Source of the DNA: Bacteroidales bacterium
GTDB lineage: Bacteria; Bacteroidota; Bacteroidia; Bacteroidales; VadinHA17
Reading direction: 5' to 3'
Length of the DNA: 64,000 bases
NCBI GenBank assembly: GCA_016715075.1
Contig: JADKBK010000003.1
Coordinates: forward strand, 1-64,000
The notes beneath the pieces are model-generated. The model was not told the origin of the DNA. It saw only the letters and a program-made list of their open reading frames with translations, and searched no databases. The position numbers were made by a program, and so were the translations under genes. Positions 9,497 to 19,720 of the stretch are shown piece by piece; position 1 is the stretch's first letter; the number at the start of each line of letters is the position of its first letter.

Positions 9497-11302
9497 ATGA
9501 AAAACACAATCAAAGCATTACCGATATATCTTATAGCGGCGATATTATTATTGTCAGTTGTGATCAGACCACAGGAAATCATTAGTCAGCGGCTCTCCAG
9601 GGATCTGAATGTTGACCTGTTGATAAACCAGTCGGGATATCTGCCAGGGGCAGGAAAGAATCTTGTGGCGCCTGGGAAAAGAAACGGCAAGTTCGAGATC
9701 GTTGACCTTGAGAACCAGACAATTGTATTTACCGGATTCTTGCATCCGTTTTCAGGTGATTTTGGTGACTATTCGGTGGGTGATTTCACTGAACTGAAGC
9801 GGACAGGTCGGTATTTTATAAAATATGACACCCTCCGTTCCTGGCCGTTTGCTGTTTCATCATCAGTATATAAACCTGTTATGGATATGATAGTCAACTA
9901 CTTTTCACTGCAGCGTTGTGGTTCGAGTACAACAGGTTATCTCTCCCCCTGTCATCTTGATGACGGAATAAGAATGGATAATGGCAAACACCTTGATGTG
10001 ACCGGTGGATGGCATGATGCAAGTGACCTCAGGAAATGGCTCGACGCAACGGTTTATGGTATGATTGGCCTCTCCAAAACATTTGAATTGCAGAATCAGC
10101 CGGAAAATAACAGGGTGAAAATTCTTGAGGAGCTAATGTGGGGGAATCAGTATTTCCTGAAAATGCAGGAACCTCAGGGCTATATAATGAATTATGTTGG
10201 TGGTGATGTGCAGAAACACTCCGATAGTAACAGGTGGACAAACAACGATATAGAAAAAGAGGGAGGTGAACTGAAATTTGTGAAGCCAAACACAGGGACA
10301 TCCACAAGTGATATGCTTATTTTCGGCTCTCAGGATGACAGGGTTATCAGGACTGATCCTGTCGGAATTACAGGACAATATAATTTCATAACATCAGAAG
10401 CGATTATGGCAAGGATAACCAAAACAGGCAATCCAGATTACTCCCAGAAATGTCTTGCTGCGGCAAAAAAATGTTTTGAATGGTGCGCCGAGAAAACAGA
10501 AGATGAAAGTCCCGGTACGATAGGCGCTTCTATTCAGGCATCCCTTGAATTGTACAAAACAACCCGGCAGGATATCTATAAGAATTTTGCAGTTGATCAG
10601 GCTTCGAAACTGAAAAAACTCCAGGTTAATTCAGTGGGCAGCGAATTAAACGGGTTTTTTAATACCTCATCCTCTGACAATCAACCTTATAAAAATATAT
10701 GGCAGGGCTGTCTCGAGTTTATTTCAGTTTGTGATCTCATCGAAACCTTTCCACTGCATGAAGATGCTCCTGTCTGGAAAGAGATGATATCAGGCTACGC
10801 AAATAATTATCTTGCCTTTATCTCACAGAAAAACAGTTTTGGGATCATTCCGTTTGGGCTCTATACAGACAAAGATCCTGGAGGAGACAGGAAGGTAGGG
10901 AGTTACTGGTACCGTTACTTCATGCAACCAGATCCGGAGTGGTGGGTGGGAATTAATTCCAATATTGCTTCTGCAGGAATAGGACTGATAAAAGCAGCCG
11001 GCATTTTAAAGGATGAAAAGCTCAAAGCCGTTGCTCAGAAACAGCTTGACTGGATAATAGGAGTAAATCCCTTTAACTCCTCAACAATAGAAATGGTGGG
11101 GCACAATCAGCCAAAACATTTTCCCGGAAGTACGTTCCTTCCGGATGTTCCTGTACTGCCTGGCGCCGTATTGAACGGTCTGGGCGGAGACATTGCCGAC
11201 CAGCCTCAGAAGGGTGACGGAGACTGGCAGATCTCCGAATACTGGACCCCGATGGTTGCACATACCCTCTGGCTTATGGCCGAGATATCCGCAGCAAAGT
11301 AA
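9497..11302 (+). CDS. glycoside hydrolase family 9 with N-terminal Ig-like domain
   Basis: This 601-residue exported enzyme has a hydrophobic N-terminal signal (about residues 7-24). An Ig-like CelD_N domain begins at LLINQSGYLP (41-50) and runs to about 120. The (alpha/alpha)6 GH9 barrel follows, with GGWHDASD at 170-177 (catalytic-base Asp pair 174/177), QPKHFPG and WIIGVNPF near the end, and SEYWTPM, where Glu581 matches the GH9 general acid. The family hydrolyses beta-1,4-glucans and related polymers by inversion. It is the only plus-strand enzyme next to the minus-strand GH5/GH20-like set and is followed after 73 bp by the FG-GAP/ASPIC paralogue pair. The frame is intact. Confidence 0.88.
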   Translation: MKNTIKALPIYLIAAILLLSVVIRPQEIISQRLSRDLNVDLLINQSGYLPGAGKNLVAPGKRNGKFEIVDLENQTIVFTGFLHPFSGDFGDYSVGDFTELKRTGRYFIKYDTLRSWPFAVSSSVYKPVMDMIVNYFSLQRCGSSTTGYLSPCHLDDGIRMDNGKHLDVTGGWHDASDLRKWLDATVYGMIGLSKTFELQNQPENNRVKILEELMWGNQYFLKMQEPQGYIMNYVGGDVQKHSDSNRWTNNDIEKEGGELKFVKPNTGTSTSDMLIFGSQDDRVIRTDPVGITGQYNFITSEAIMARITKTGNPDYSQKCLAAAKKCFEWCAEKTEDESPGTIGASIQASLELYKTTRQDIYKNFAVDQASKLKKLQVNSVGSELNGFFNTSSSDNQPYKNIWQGCLEFISVCDLIETFPLHEDAPVWKEMISGYANNYLAFISQKNSFGIIPFGLYTDKDPGGDRKVGSYWYRYFMQPDPEWWVGINSNIASAGIGLIKAAGILKDEKLKAVAQKQLDWIIGVNPFNSSTIEMVGHNQPKHFPGSTFLPDVPVLPGAVLNGLGGDIADQPQKGDGDWQISEYWTPMVAHTLWLMAEISAAK

Positions 11303-11375
11303 TGTTTCCTGTAACAGTGTGTGGGATTTTTTTGCATTTTTGCATGCTTAATAACTGAATATTAAAAGAGAATAT

Positions 11376-14300
11376 ATGAAAGTATTTTCACTTGAGGACC
11401 TTTTTTACTCATTCAGGAAAGGTGCTTTACCGACTGTTTTGATGCTTTTATTTGTTATTTCGGTGAACGGGCAGTCTTTGAAGCTTTTTGAGCCGGTATC
11501 CTCAAAAAATCAGGAGTAACTTTCAGGAATACAATAACAGAAAATGAAGAACATAATGCCCTCACATATGAAAACCTGTATAATGGTGGAGGTGTCGCTG
11601 TGGGAGATATCAACAATGACGGACTGGATGATATCTTTTTTATCTCCAATATGGATTACAATAAACTCTACCTTAATACAGGAGATTTCAGGTTCAGAGA
11701 TATAACCGAAAGCTCAGGTGTCACTGGAAGAGCAGGTTGGAAATCAGGAGTAACAATGGCAGATATCAATGGAGATGGTTTGCTTGATATATATGTTTGC
11801 CATTCCGGAAAGGACAGCCCTGATAAAAGGAGAAATGAGCTTTTCATCAATAAGGGCAATCTTAAGTTTGAAGAGATGGCAAAAGCGTATGGCATTGATG
11901 ACCCCTCATATTCAACTGTTGGAGCCTTTTTTGATTTTGATCATGATGGTGATCTGGATCTGTTCATTCTTGCCACCAATGTAAAGGTTATCCGCGGTAT
12001 GGAACTGGATAAAGCCAGGAACAGTAATGATCCGTATGCCGGCGATAAACTCTTCCGGAATGATGGTGACCATTTTACTGATGTCACTAAAACCTCAGGA
12101 ATTCTTTCCAATGCACTTGGATATGGTCTCGGTGTTGCAATTTCAGATTTAAATAAAGACGGATGGCCTGACATCTATGTTACAAACGACTATATTGAAC
12201 CCGATTACCTTTATCTGAATAATGGCAACGGTACCTTTTCAAATAAAATGGAAGATCATGTTCAGCATATCTCACTGTCGGCAATGGGTTGCGAAGTAAA
12301 TGATTTTAACAACGACACATGGCCAGATATTTTTACTGCAGATATGCTGCCAGCTGACAATACCCGGCAAAAACTCCTTTATGTTGCAGAGAATTATATG
12401 GAATATGCTCTGATGGTGATGCAGGGTTTTTATCATGCCACACAGCGAAATATGCTCCAGATGAATAATGGCAACGGAACCTTCAGTGAAATTGGTCAGC
12501 TGGCTGCCATTTCCAACACTGACTGGAGCTGGGCTCCGCTTTTTGCAGATTTTGATAATGACGGATGGAAAGACTTTTCAATAACCAATGGCTATTTCAA
12601 GGATTACACCAACCTCGATTTCTTAAAATATAAAAGAGACTATTATTCTCAGCAGGCAAGAGCAAAAGAGAAACCAGATACCTTTAAGCTTGTAAGCTTC
12701 ATGAAATCGACACCCATTCACAATTATATCTTCAAGAACAATAAAGATCTTACATTTACCGACAAAAGCATGGAATGGGGTTTCGAACAGAAAGGTTTCT
12801 CCAATGGCGCTGCATACTCAGATCTGGACAATGACGGTGATCTTGACCTCGTTATAAGCAACCAGAATGAGACAGCTTCAATATTCAGGAATATGCTGCG
12901 TGAATCGAATTCTACCTCATCCAATTATCTTGATATACAGCTTAAAGGCAAAGGCAAAAACCCCGGCGCCCTGTGCAGCAAAAATTTATTTATACTCAAA
13001 GCAGGGGGTGCAATACCTGGAGCAGATGCCAACAAGAGGCTACCAGTCTAGTGTGACCACGAGGCTCCATTTTGGATTGGGGAATGCAAGTGTTGCAGAT
13101 TCTGTAAGGGTCGTCTGGCCTCTCGGTCAGGTAACACTCCTTAAAAATATCAAAGCCAATCAGGTTATAAACGTAGCTGAGGAATCTTCAAAATCCAGAC
13201 CAACCTCTTCACCGGCTCCTTCAAAGGTATTCTCACCTGTCGAATCGCTGATCAGCTATGAACATGTTGAATATGGTTCGAATGACTTTCAGCGTCAGCC
13301 TCTGCTTAAGACTATGTTGTCACCTGTCGGACCGGTAATGGCCACCGCAGATGTTAACGGAGATAAACTTACTGACGTTTTTGTCGGCGGCGTAAAGGAG
13401 AATCCGGGGAAACTATACCTGCAGACAGCAAATGGGACTTTAACTCCATCAGTTTCCTTTAATTTCAAGGAAGATTTTTCCTGCACCGATGGTGATGCAC
13501 TCTTTTTTGATGCAGACAAAGACGGAGATAGTGACCTTTATATTGCAAGTGGCGGGTATCACGACTATCAGAAGAATGACAAAGCCCTGCAGGACAGGCT
13601 CTACCTGAATAACGGTGCAGGAAGATTCACCCGGCAGGCAGACGCACTGCCCCAGATGCTTAACGCAAAATCATGTGTCAGAGCTGCAGATATCGACAGG
13701 GACGGCGATCTGGAACTGTTTGTCGGGGGCAGGGTAATGCCTGGCGAATACCCTGTAGCGCAGCAGAGTTATATCCTTGATAGTGACCGCCCTGCTCACT
13801 TTAAAAATATAACACAGACCATCCTTCCGGAGTTGATAAATGCAGGGATGATAACAGATGCAGCATGGGTTGACCTAAATAAAGACTCATGGCCTGATCT
13901 GATTATAGTTGGAGAATTTATGCCTGTACGTGTATTCATCAATGAAAACGGCAAAAAATTCAGGGATGCCACAAAATCGTGGTTTGATGTGAATGAGGGT
14001 GGATTATGGAATAAGATTGCCATTGCTGATTTTGATAATGACGGGAATATGGACATTCTTGCAGGAAATTTCGGGATCAACTCCCAGCTTAAAAGTTCAC
14101 CGGCAGAACCGCTTGAACTGACATACAAGGATTTCGACAATAATGGATCCATTGATCCAATCCTTGCCTATTATGTGCAGGGAAAGTCTTATCCCTTTGC
14201 CGGACGGGATGAGATGGTGAATCAGATAGGAGTTCTGAAAAGGAAATTCCCCGATTACGGTTCCTATGCCACAGCAACTGTCACTGATATTTTCTCTCCC

Positions 14301-14708
14301 GGTGATCTTAAAGGTGCAACACTCCTTTCTGCAACCGAACTGAGGACCGTATATTATAAAAATACGGGGTCAAAATTCGAAAAGCGTATTCTCCCTCAGG
14401 AGGCGCAGTTTGCCCCTGTTTATGCTATTGAGGTATTCGATTATAACAGGGACGGGAACCCTGACTTTGCTATAGCCGGTAACCAGAGTGCAAACTGTGT
14501 TAAGATAGGCGTTATCGATGCGAGTTATGGTCAGCTTTTTGCAGGTGATGGTAAGGGCAATTTTAAATATATCCCTCAACCTATATCCGGACTCTCAATA
14601 ACAGGAGACGTTAAATCACTGAAATTCCTTACTATCAAAGGCAGACGCTATCTGCTTGCCGGTATAAATAATTTTGGAATAGTTACCTATAGAATGAATA
14701 TAAAATGA
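11376..14708 (+). pseudogene. large FG-GAP/VCBS repeat protein with ASPIC/UnbV domain, two frameshifts
   Basis: Translation starts at ATG 11376 with a signal peptide (LMLLFVISVNGQS). It stops after about 45 codons because an A run at 11504-11509 has six bases where seven are needed. With seven the sequence reads SSKKSGVTFRN and then the calcium-binding repeats (VGDINNDGLDD, MADINGDGLLDIY, DLDNDGDLDLV). A second shift lies near 12985, inside the ASPIC/UnbV domain (GKGKNPGAL, then AAKIYLYSKQG, MPTRGYQSSV, HFGLGNAS, VVWPLGQ). A second block of FG-GAP repeats follows to the end. The paralogue at 15154-18456 has the same order and an open frame. The role is unknown: the beta-propeller fold and its position before SusC/SusD suggest surface glycan or protein binding. 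Confidence 0.85.
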
Positions 14709-14838
14709 TTTTTTCTCCCGGCTTACACCGGAAGACCCCCTGCCATCCAGTCACACTTAATACACATCTAAATAGTATCCTGAACCAACACACCATAACA
14801 CCTTTAAAAACAGTATCAAACAATGATTGCATAAGATT

Positions 14839-14921
14839 CATGAGATTCCTCACTGCATTACTAATGACAATATGTGTAATTTACATATATTGTCATTAGT
14901 AGCAGAACGAGGAATCTCATG
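14839..14921. repeat. long imperfect hairpin between the two ASPIC paralogues
   Basis: Arms of about 41 nt (14839-14879 and 14881-14921) pair. The outer 13 bp are perfect (CATGAGATTCCTC), a 7-nt bulge follows, then 21 nt pair with one mismatch (TACTAATGACAATATGTGTAA). It sits in the 445-bp spacer 14709-15153, which otherwise holds only a promoter-like element. The arms are too long and AT-rich for a simple terminator, and no T run follows. Confidence 0.75.
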
Positions 14922-15058
14922 GACTACTGCAAATTTCTCTAAAATTTGAATCTGGTTTACAATCTATCCAGGAGGTAAGATAGGTACAAAAGAGTAGGTC
15001 ATCTAAAAGGTAAGTATAAATTCCTCCCCACTCAGGGTTGGAGGTTTCCTTCCAGGGG

Positions 15059-15090
15059 TTTGGGTGAATCTATAAAGTAATATATATTTG
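15059..15090 (+). promoter_or_regulatory. Bacteroidota-type promoter before the intact FG-GAP/ASPIC gene
   Basis: TTTG (15059-15062) is followed after 20 nt by TATATTTG (15083-15090). This matches the known -33 TTG / -7 TAnnTTTG pattern of the Bacteroidota primary sigma factor with correct spacing. The predicted 5' leader to ATG 15154 is about 57 nt. Confidence 0.5.
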
Positions 15091-15153
15091 TGCCTTTAAA
15101 TTCAGAACCCGAAAATGCAAATAATACACTCTTCCCAAATCACCTTATAACAA

Positions 15154-18100
15154 ATGATAAGACCATTCATTTATTCTGTCTTTATATTAATCCTTATTAC
15201 TTCTTTTTCGTGTCAAAGTAAGAAAGGAAAGATCTTCACATCCCTTTCACATACGCGCACAGGCATAGACTTCAAAAACTGGGTCAAGGAGAGCGAATCA
15301 TTCAATGTTCTTGATTACGGCTACCTGTATAACGGAGCCGGGGTGGCAGTTGGAGATATCAACAACGATGGACTGGAAGATATCTATTTCGCCAGCAATC
15401 TTACAAAAAACAGACTTTACATTAACAAGGGCAATTTCCGGTTCAGGGATATTACAGATAAAGCAGGTGTTGCCGGTCCGGGAACATGGAGCACCGGAGT
15501 CTCGATGGCTGATATTAACGGTGACGGATTCCTCGATATTTATGTCTGCACATCTACAGATGGAAGAGCCCAGTACAGAAAAAATCTTCTCTATATAAAC
15601 AATGGAAATTCAACTTTTACTGAAAGTGCTGCAAAATATGGAATCGACGATGCAGCTTATTCCACACACAGTATCTTTTTTGATTATGACAAAGATGGAG
15701 ATCTCGACCTCTTTGTTATAAACCATGCTTTGAATGCAATGGCTGTTCCAAAGGCTGAACTTAAAAAAGTCGAGGACCCCAATTATGAGCATAAGTTATT
15801 TAAAAATACCGGAGACCGGTTTGTTGATGTTTCAAAGGAAGCCGGAATGATACAGAATATAATGAATTTTGGTCTTGGTGTTGCTGTGGCTGATTTCAAT
15901 AATGACAAATGGCCTGATATATATGTATGTAACGACTATTTTGAACAGGATTACCTCTATATCAATCAGCATAACGGAACATTTTCTGATCAGCTTGACA
16001 AATACTTTGATCATGTATCCTTATCCTCAATGGGTACAGATGCTGCAGATATCAACAATGACGGATTCATTGACCTTTTGACACTTGATATGCTTCCGGA
16101 GGACAACTATGGACAAAAACTTGTAGCGGGACCTGATAATTATGATAAGGTAAGTATACTTAAGAATACCGGATTCTATCACCAGTCAACCCGAAACATG
16201 CTGCAATTGAACAATCATGGCAGCTATTTCACTGAGATCGGACAGTATGCAGGAATATACAGCACCAACTGGAGCTGGACTCCCCTCCTATATGATTTTG
16301 ACAACAATGGGCTGAAGGACCTTTATATCAGCAACGGTTACGGCAAGAATAATACTCACATGGATTTCATTAAGCTGACTGTTGAAGAGGTGATAAAAAA
16401 GAGAGGCGGTGCTCCAATGATGTCAAGGATGGGACTCGTTGAGAAAATACCGCCTACAAAGCTGAAAAACTATCTATTCAGGAACAATGGTGACCTTACC
16501 TTCACCAATGTTACAGATACGTTGGGTGATGAAATGCCATCTTTATCCAACGGTACTGCATATGCCGATTTTGACAACGACGGAGATATGGATCTTGTGG
16601 CCAACCAGGTAAATGATTATGCTCTTGTTTACAGGAATAATTCAAGCGAAAACGGACTGAATAACTTTATAAAGATCAGATTTGAAGGATCAGGAATGAA
16701 TAAGGAGGGTATTGGTTCGAGGGTACAGGTTTTCTGTAAGGATAAGACCTATACCCAGGAGTTTATGCCTTCGAGGGGATACATGTCTTCCGGCAGTCAT
16801 TCTCTTATTTTTGGAATTGGCAATGCAGCTGTGATCGACTCACTGCAAGTCATCTGGCCAGATATGCGGGAGCAGGTAATTACTTCAGTCGGGGCAAATC
16901 AGACAATAACTCTCCGCAATAATGAAGCAACAGAACCCGGATTCAAAACAATCCCGGTGTATAATCCTCTGTTTGTTCAATTGAATGAAAAGTCATTGCT
17001 TGATTTCAGACACACTGAAAATGAATACAATGATTTCAGCAGGCAGATACTGCTTCCTCATATGCTTTCGACCCAGGGTCCACATATTGCAGGAGGCGAT
17101 GTTAACAATGATGGGCTCGAAGACTTCTTTTTCTCTGGTGCCAAAGGAAATCCCGGGAGACTCTATTTCCAGAAAAAAAACGGATCATTTGAATTGGTAT
17201 CCCAGACATGCTTCGAGGAAGACAGGGAGAGTGAAGATATAGGAGCTCTGTTTTTTGATGCAGATGGGGACAAGGATCTGGATTTATATGTGGTCAGCGG
17301 AGGTAATGAGTTTTCACAAAACTCTCCCGATCTTCAGGATCGCCTTTATATTAACAAGAACGGGAAATTTACAAAATCATCAGGACGCATTCCTGGAATG
17401 CTAACTTCAGGTTCATGCGTTAAGGCCGCAGATATTGACAATGACGGCGATGAAGATCTTTTTGTCGGAGGCCGTCTTACTCCTATGGCCTATCCTCTCC
17501 CACCAAGAAGTTATATCCTTGAGAATGACGGCAAAGGCAACTTCGCGGATGTTACTTTGAAGTATAATAAATCACTCCTGAATCCTGGAATGGTAACTGA
17601 TGCATTATGGACCGATTTCAACGGTGACGGGAAAGCTGACCTTATAGTTACAGGTGAATGGATGAAGATAAGATTCTTCAGGAATGATGGGGCTATGCTT
17701 ACTGAAATCACTGAAGAATGCGGGCTTAAAGATTCAGAAGGATGGTGGAATACCATCACTGCTGTGGATCTCGACAGGGATGGCGACCCTGATTATGTTG
17801 CAGGTAATCTGGGACTGAATTCTCAGTTAAAAGCATCTATAAAAGAACCAGTTACAATATACGCAAAAGATTTTGACAATAACGGATCTGTAGATGCATT
17901 GATGTGTTATTATATCCAGGGAACAAGCTATCCTTTTTATGGCAAGGATGATCTTCAGGATCAGATGCCATTCATCGAGAAGAAGTATCCAACTTACGAA
18001 TCCTACACCAACCAGAAGATAACAGACATATTTTCCGGTCCGGAACTCAGCGATGCCATTGTACTTAAAGCAACTGTTTTCCAGACCAGCTACCTGGAGA

Positions 18101-18456
18101 ACCTTGGAAACAACCGGTTCAGACTATCTCCATTGCCCCGTGAAGCACAGTATTCACCTGTATATGCAATAAACACAGGAGATTATAATAAAGATGGAAA
18201 TACAGATATTCTGCTTGCAGGAAATTTTTTCGGAACCAGAATAAAATTCGGGGAATATGATGCAAATAAGGGATTGGTGCTGACTGGCAACGGGAAAGGT
18301 GTTTTTACTCCTCTCGGGGATCAGCAGAGCGGTCTTAATATAAGAGGAGAAGTACGGGACATAAGAAGTTTAAAGTTAAGTTCAGGAAAGAGCATTCTGG
18401 TTTTTGCAATCAATAATGATTCGGTGAAGATCTATGGTCCGGCAGGGGAATGGTAA
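15154..18456 (+). CDS. large FG-GAP/VCBS repeat lipoprotein with central ASPIC/UnbV domain
   Basis: The protein has 1100 residues. The lipoprotein signal ends TSFSC, with the lipid Cys at residue 20. About eight FG-GAP/VCBS calcium-binding blades (VGDINNDGLEDIY, MADINGDGFLDIY, YDKDGDLDLF) fill roughly residues 60-490. An ASPIC/UnbV domain follows at about 505-590 (GIGSRVQVF, MPSRGYMSSGSHSLIFGIGN, VIWPD), then a second propeller (GGDVNNDGLEDFFFS, ADIDNDGDEDLFVGGR, DFNGDGKADLIVTGEW) to the end. The intact copy defines the frame of the broken neighbour at 11376-14708. Proteins of this type often sit beside SusC/SusD pairs in Bacteroidota, and a surface-exposed binding role is likely but unproven. 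No catalytic residues are recognisable. Confidence 0.88.
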   Translation: MIRPFIYSVFILILITSFSCQSKKGKIFTSLSHTRTGIDFKNWVKESESFNVLDYGYLYNGAGVAVGDINNDGLEDIYFASNLTKNRLYINKGNFRFRDITDKAGVAGPGTWSTGVSMADINGDGFLDIYVCTSTDGRAQYRKNLLYINNGNSTFTESAAKYGIDDAAYSTHSIFFDYDKDGDLDLFVINHALNAMAVPKAELKKVEDPNYEHKLFKNTGDRFVDVSKEAGMIQNIMNFGLGVAVADFNNDKWPDIYVCNDYFEQDYLYINQHNGTFSDQLDKYFDHVSLSSMGTDAADINNDGFIDLLTLDMLPEDNYGQKLVAGPDNYDKVSILKNTGFYHQSTRNMLQLNNHGSYFTEIGQYAGIYSTNWSWTPLLYDFDNNGLKDLYISNGYGKNNTHMDFIKLTVEEVIKKRGGAPMMSRMGLVEKIPPTKLKNYLFRNNGDLTFTNVTDTLGDEMPSLSNGTAYADFDNDGDMDLVANQVNDYALVYRNNSSENGLNNFIKIRFEGSGMNKEGIGSRVQVFCKDKTYTQEFMPSRGYMSSGSHSLIFGIGNAAVIDSLQVIWPDMREQVITSVGANQTITLRNNEATEPGFKTIPVYNPLFVQLNEKSLLDFRHTENEYNDFSRQILLPHMLSTQGPHIAGGDVNNDGLEDFFFSGAKGNPGRLYFQKKNGSFELVSQTCFEEDRESEDIGALFFDADGDKDLDLYVVSGGNEFSQNSPDLQDRLYINKNGKFTKSSGRIPGMLTSGSCVKAADIDNDGDEDLFVGGRLTPMAYPLPPRSYILENDGKGNFADVTLKYNKSLLNPGMVTDALWTDFNGDGKADLIVTGEWMKIRFFRNDGAMLTEITEECGLKDSEGWWNTITAVDLDRDGDPDYVAGNLGLNSQLKASIKEPVTIYAKDFDNNGSVDALMCYYIQGTSYPFYGKDDLQDQMPFIEKKYPTYESYTNQKITDIFSGPELSDAIVLKATVFQTSYLENLGNNRFRLSPLPREAQYSPVYAINTGDYNKDGNTDILLAGNFFGTRIKFGEYDANKGLVLTGNGKGVFTPLGDQQSGLNIRGEVRDIRSLKLSSGKSILVFAINNDSVKIYGPAGEW

Positions 18457-18627
18457 AGTAGGCAGCAGGCGGCAGGCAGTTGGCAATGGGCAGTAGGCAA
18501 TGGGCAGTAGGCAGTTGGCAAAACAGGATATAAAAAATGATAACCAGTTGAAAACTAATTGACTTCCGACTTCGGACTTCCGACTTCGGACTTCCGGCTT
18601 CGAACTTCCGGCTTGGAACTTCGGACT
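18457..18627. repeat. low-complexity GGCAGTA and GACTTCCGACTTCGG repeats
   Basis: Two word families lie side by side: about ten GGCAGTAGGCA/GGCAATGGGCA units (18457-18520), then repeated CTTCGGACTTCCGA units (18560-18627). Inverse copies occur at 6360-6425 and 7630-7690. The first family touches the stop codon of the preceding gene. Confidence 0.7.
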
Positions 18628-18640
18628 TTTTAATAAAAAA

Positions 18641-19443
18641 ATGAAACCACTAATTATAAATATCAAAAATATGTACATACCAAAAACATTCTAAGTATAT
18701 CGATTCTTTTGATCCTGATTACCGCATCATGTAAAAATATTTCCAGGAAGGATCTATCACTGACAGTGAAGGAGTATGAGGCAAAAGGCATGCCTGATAT
18801 TAATATCCCCTGGCCTGAAGATAAACTTATGAAAGCTCACATTGCACTGGGTGCTATCAGAACGAAGGACTTCCGGCAACTGCCAAGGAGAGACAGCAGA
18901 AAATCCGGTGCCGTATTCAGCCGGATTATTAATAAAGAAAACCTTTCATTTCTGGATGATCCTTCGAAGTCGCTTCACGATAAGGCCTATGAGATTCAGA
19001 ATATCGGGCCATTTATCAGCGAAGTAGGCAGGATGTATACTGACAACTTCAAAGCCGAACAATACTTCAGTGAGGAATTGATAGATATCTATACTTTTGA
19101 GATATATGTCCGGAAAAGAATGCTGGATCTTGCAGAGGCGATAATGAATTCCAGGGACCCGGAAGTTGTCCCTATGCAGGCAGGCCGTCCGGCAATTGTT
19201 CGCGGATATGTGAATTTTATCACAATTCTGATAAGGAGCCAGAACAAAACCAAAGCTTTCTCTGTCAAGCAATTGAAGAGACTGAACAGAGAGTTGGTAA
19301 AATCAATCAATGAAAATCTAAAATATCTCGATCCCGCAAGTAAAAAGGATATTTCCTCAGAAATAGAGCAATTAAATGAAAAATCCGGGGGAGGTTCCGG
19401 AAGTAAGGATTTAACAAAGGTGTTAAAGGTTCTTAAGAATTAA
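18641..19443 (+). CDS. small helical lipoprotein of unknown family, frameshift in signal peptide
   Basis: The best start is ATG 18641, which begins a lipoprotein signal (MKPLIINIKNMYIPKT). The frame is lost near 18689, where one base seems to be missing, and resumes as LSISILLILITASCK, giving a clear lipobox. Without a correction, translation would have to begin at TTG 18709 in the middle of the signal. The mature part (about 240 residues) is mostly charged alpha-helix, with a low-complexity GGGSGS linker near the C-terminus and no domain I recognise. It lies between the ASPIC protein and the intact SusC/SusD pair on the same strand, so a surface accessory role is possible. Function unknown. 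Confidence 0.6.
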
Positions 19444-19720
19444 CGAGCCGGTTTACATTTGCCGGTGTTAATTAAGAGGGAATTATATAATAATCAGTAT
19501 TTTCTGCTCATGCTCCCCAAATTAGGGCTGTAATACCTTTATATACATAGGGAGGATAAATACTTTTTATCAAAAAAAAATTGAATAATTCTATTGGTTA
19601 TGAAAAAAATAATGTCAATATTTGTTAAAAGTTTGTTAAAACTTAGGTAAAGTTTTATTAAAATTCAATTCAATTATTTATCCTTTTTTTTAAAAATTTC
19701 TTAACCCTAAATGTTTTCTT

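Noticed and set aside
14705..14899. Small open frame after the broken ASPIC gene
   Set aside because: Its 3' end lies in an arm of a long hairpin and its composition is not gene-like.
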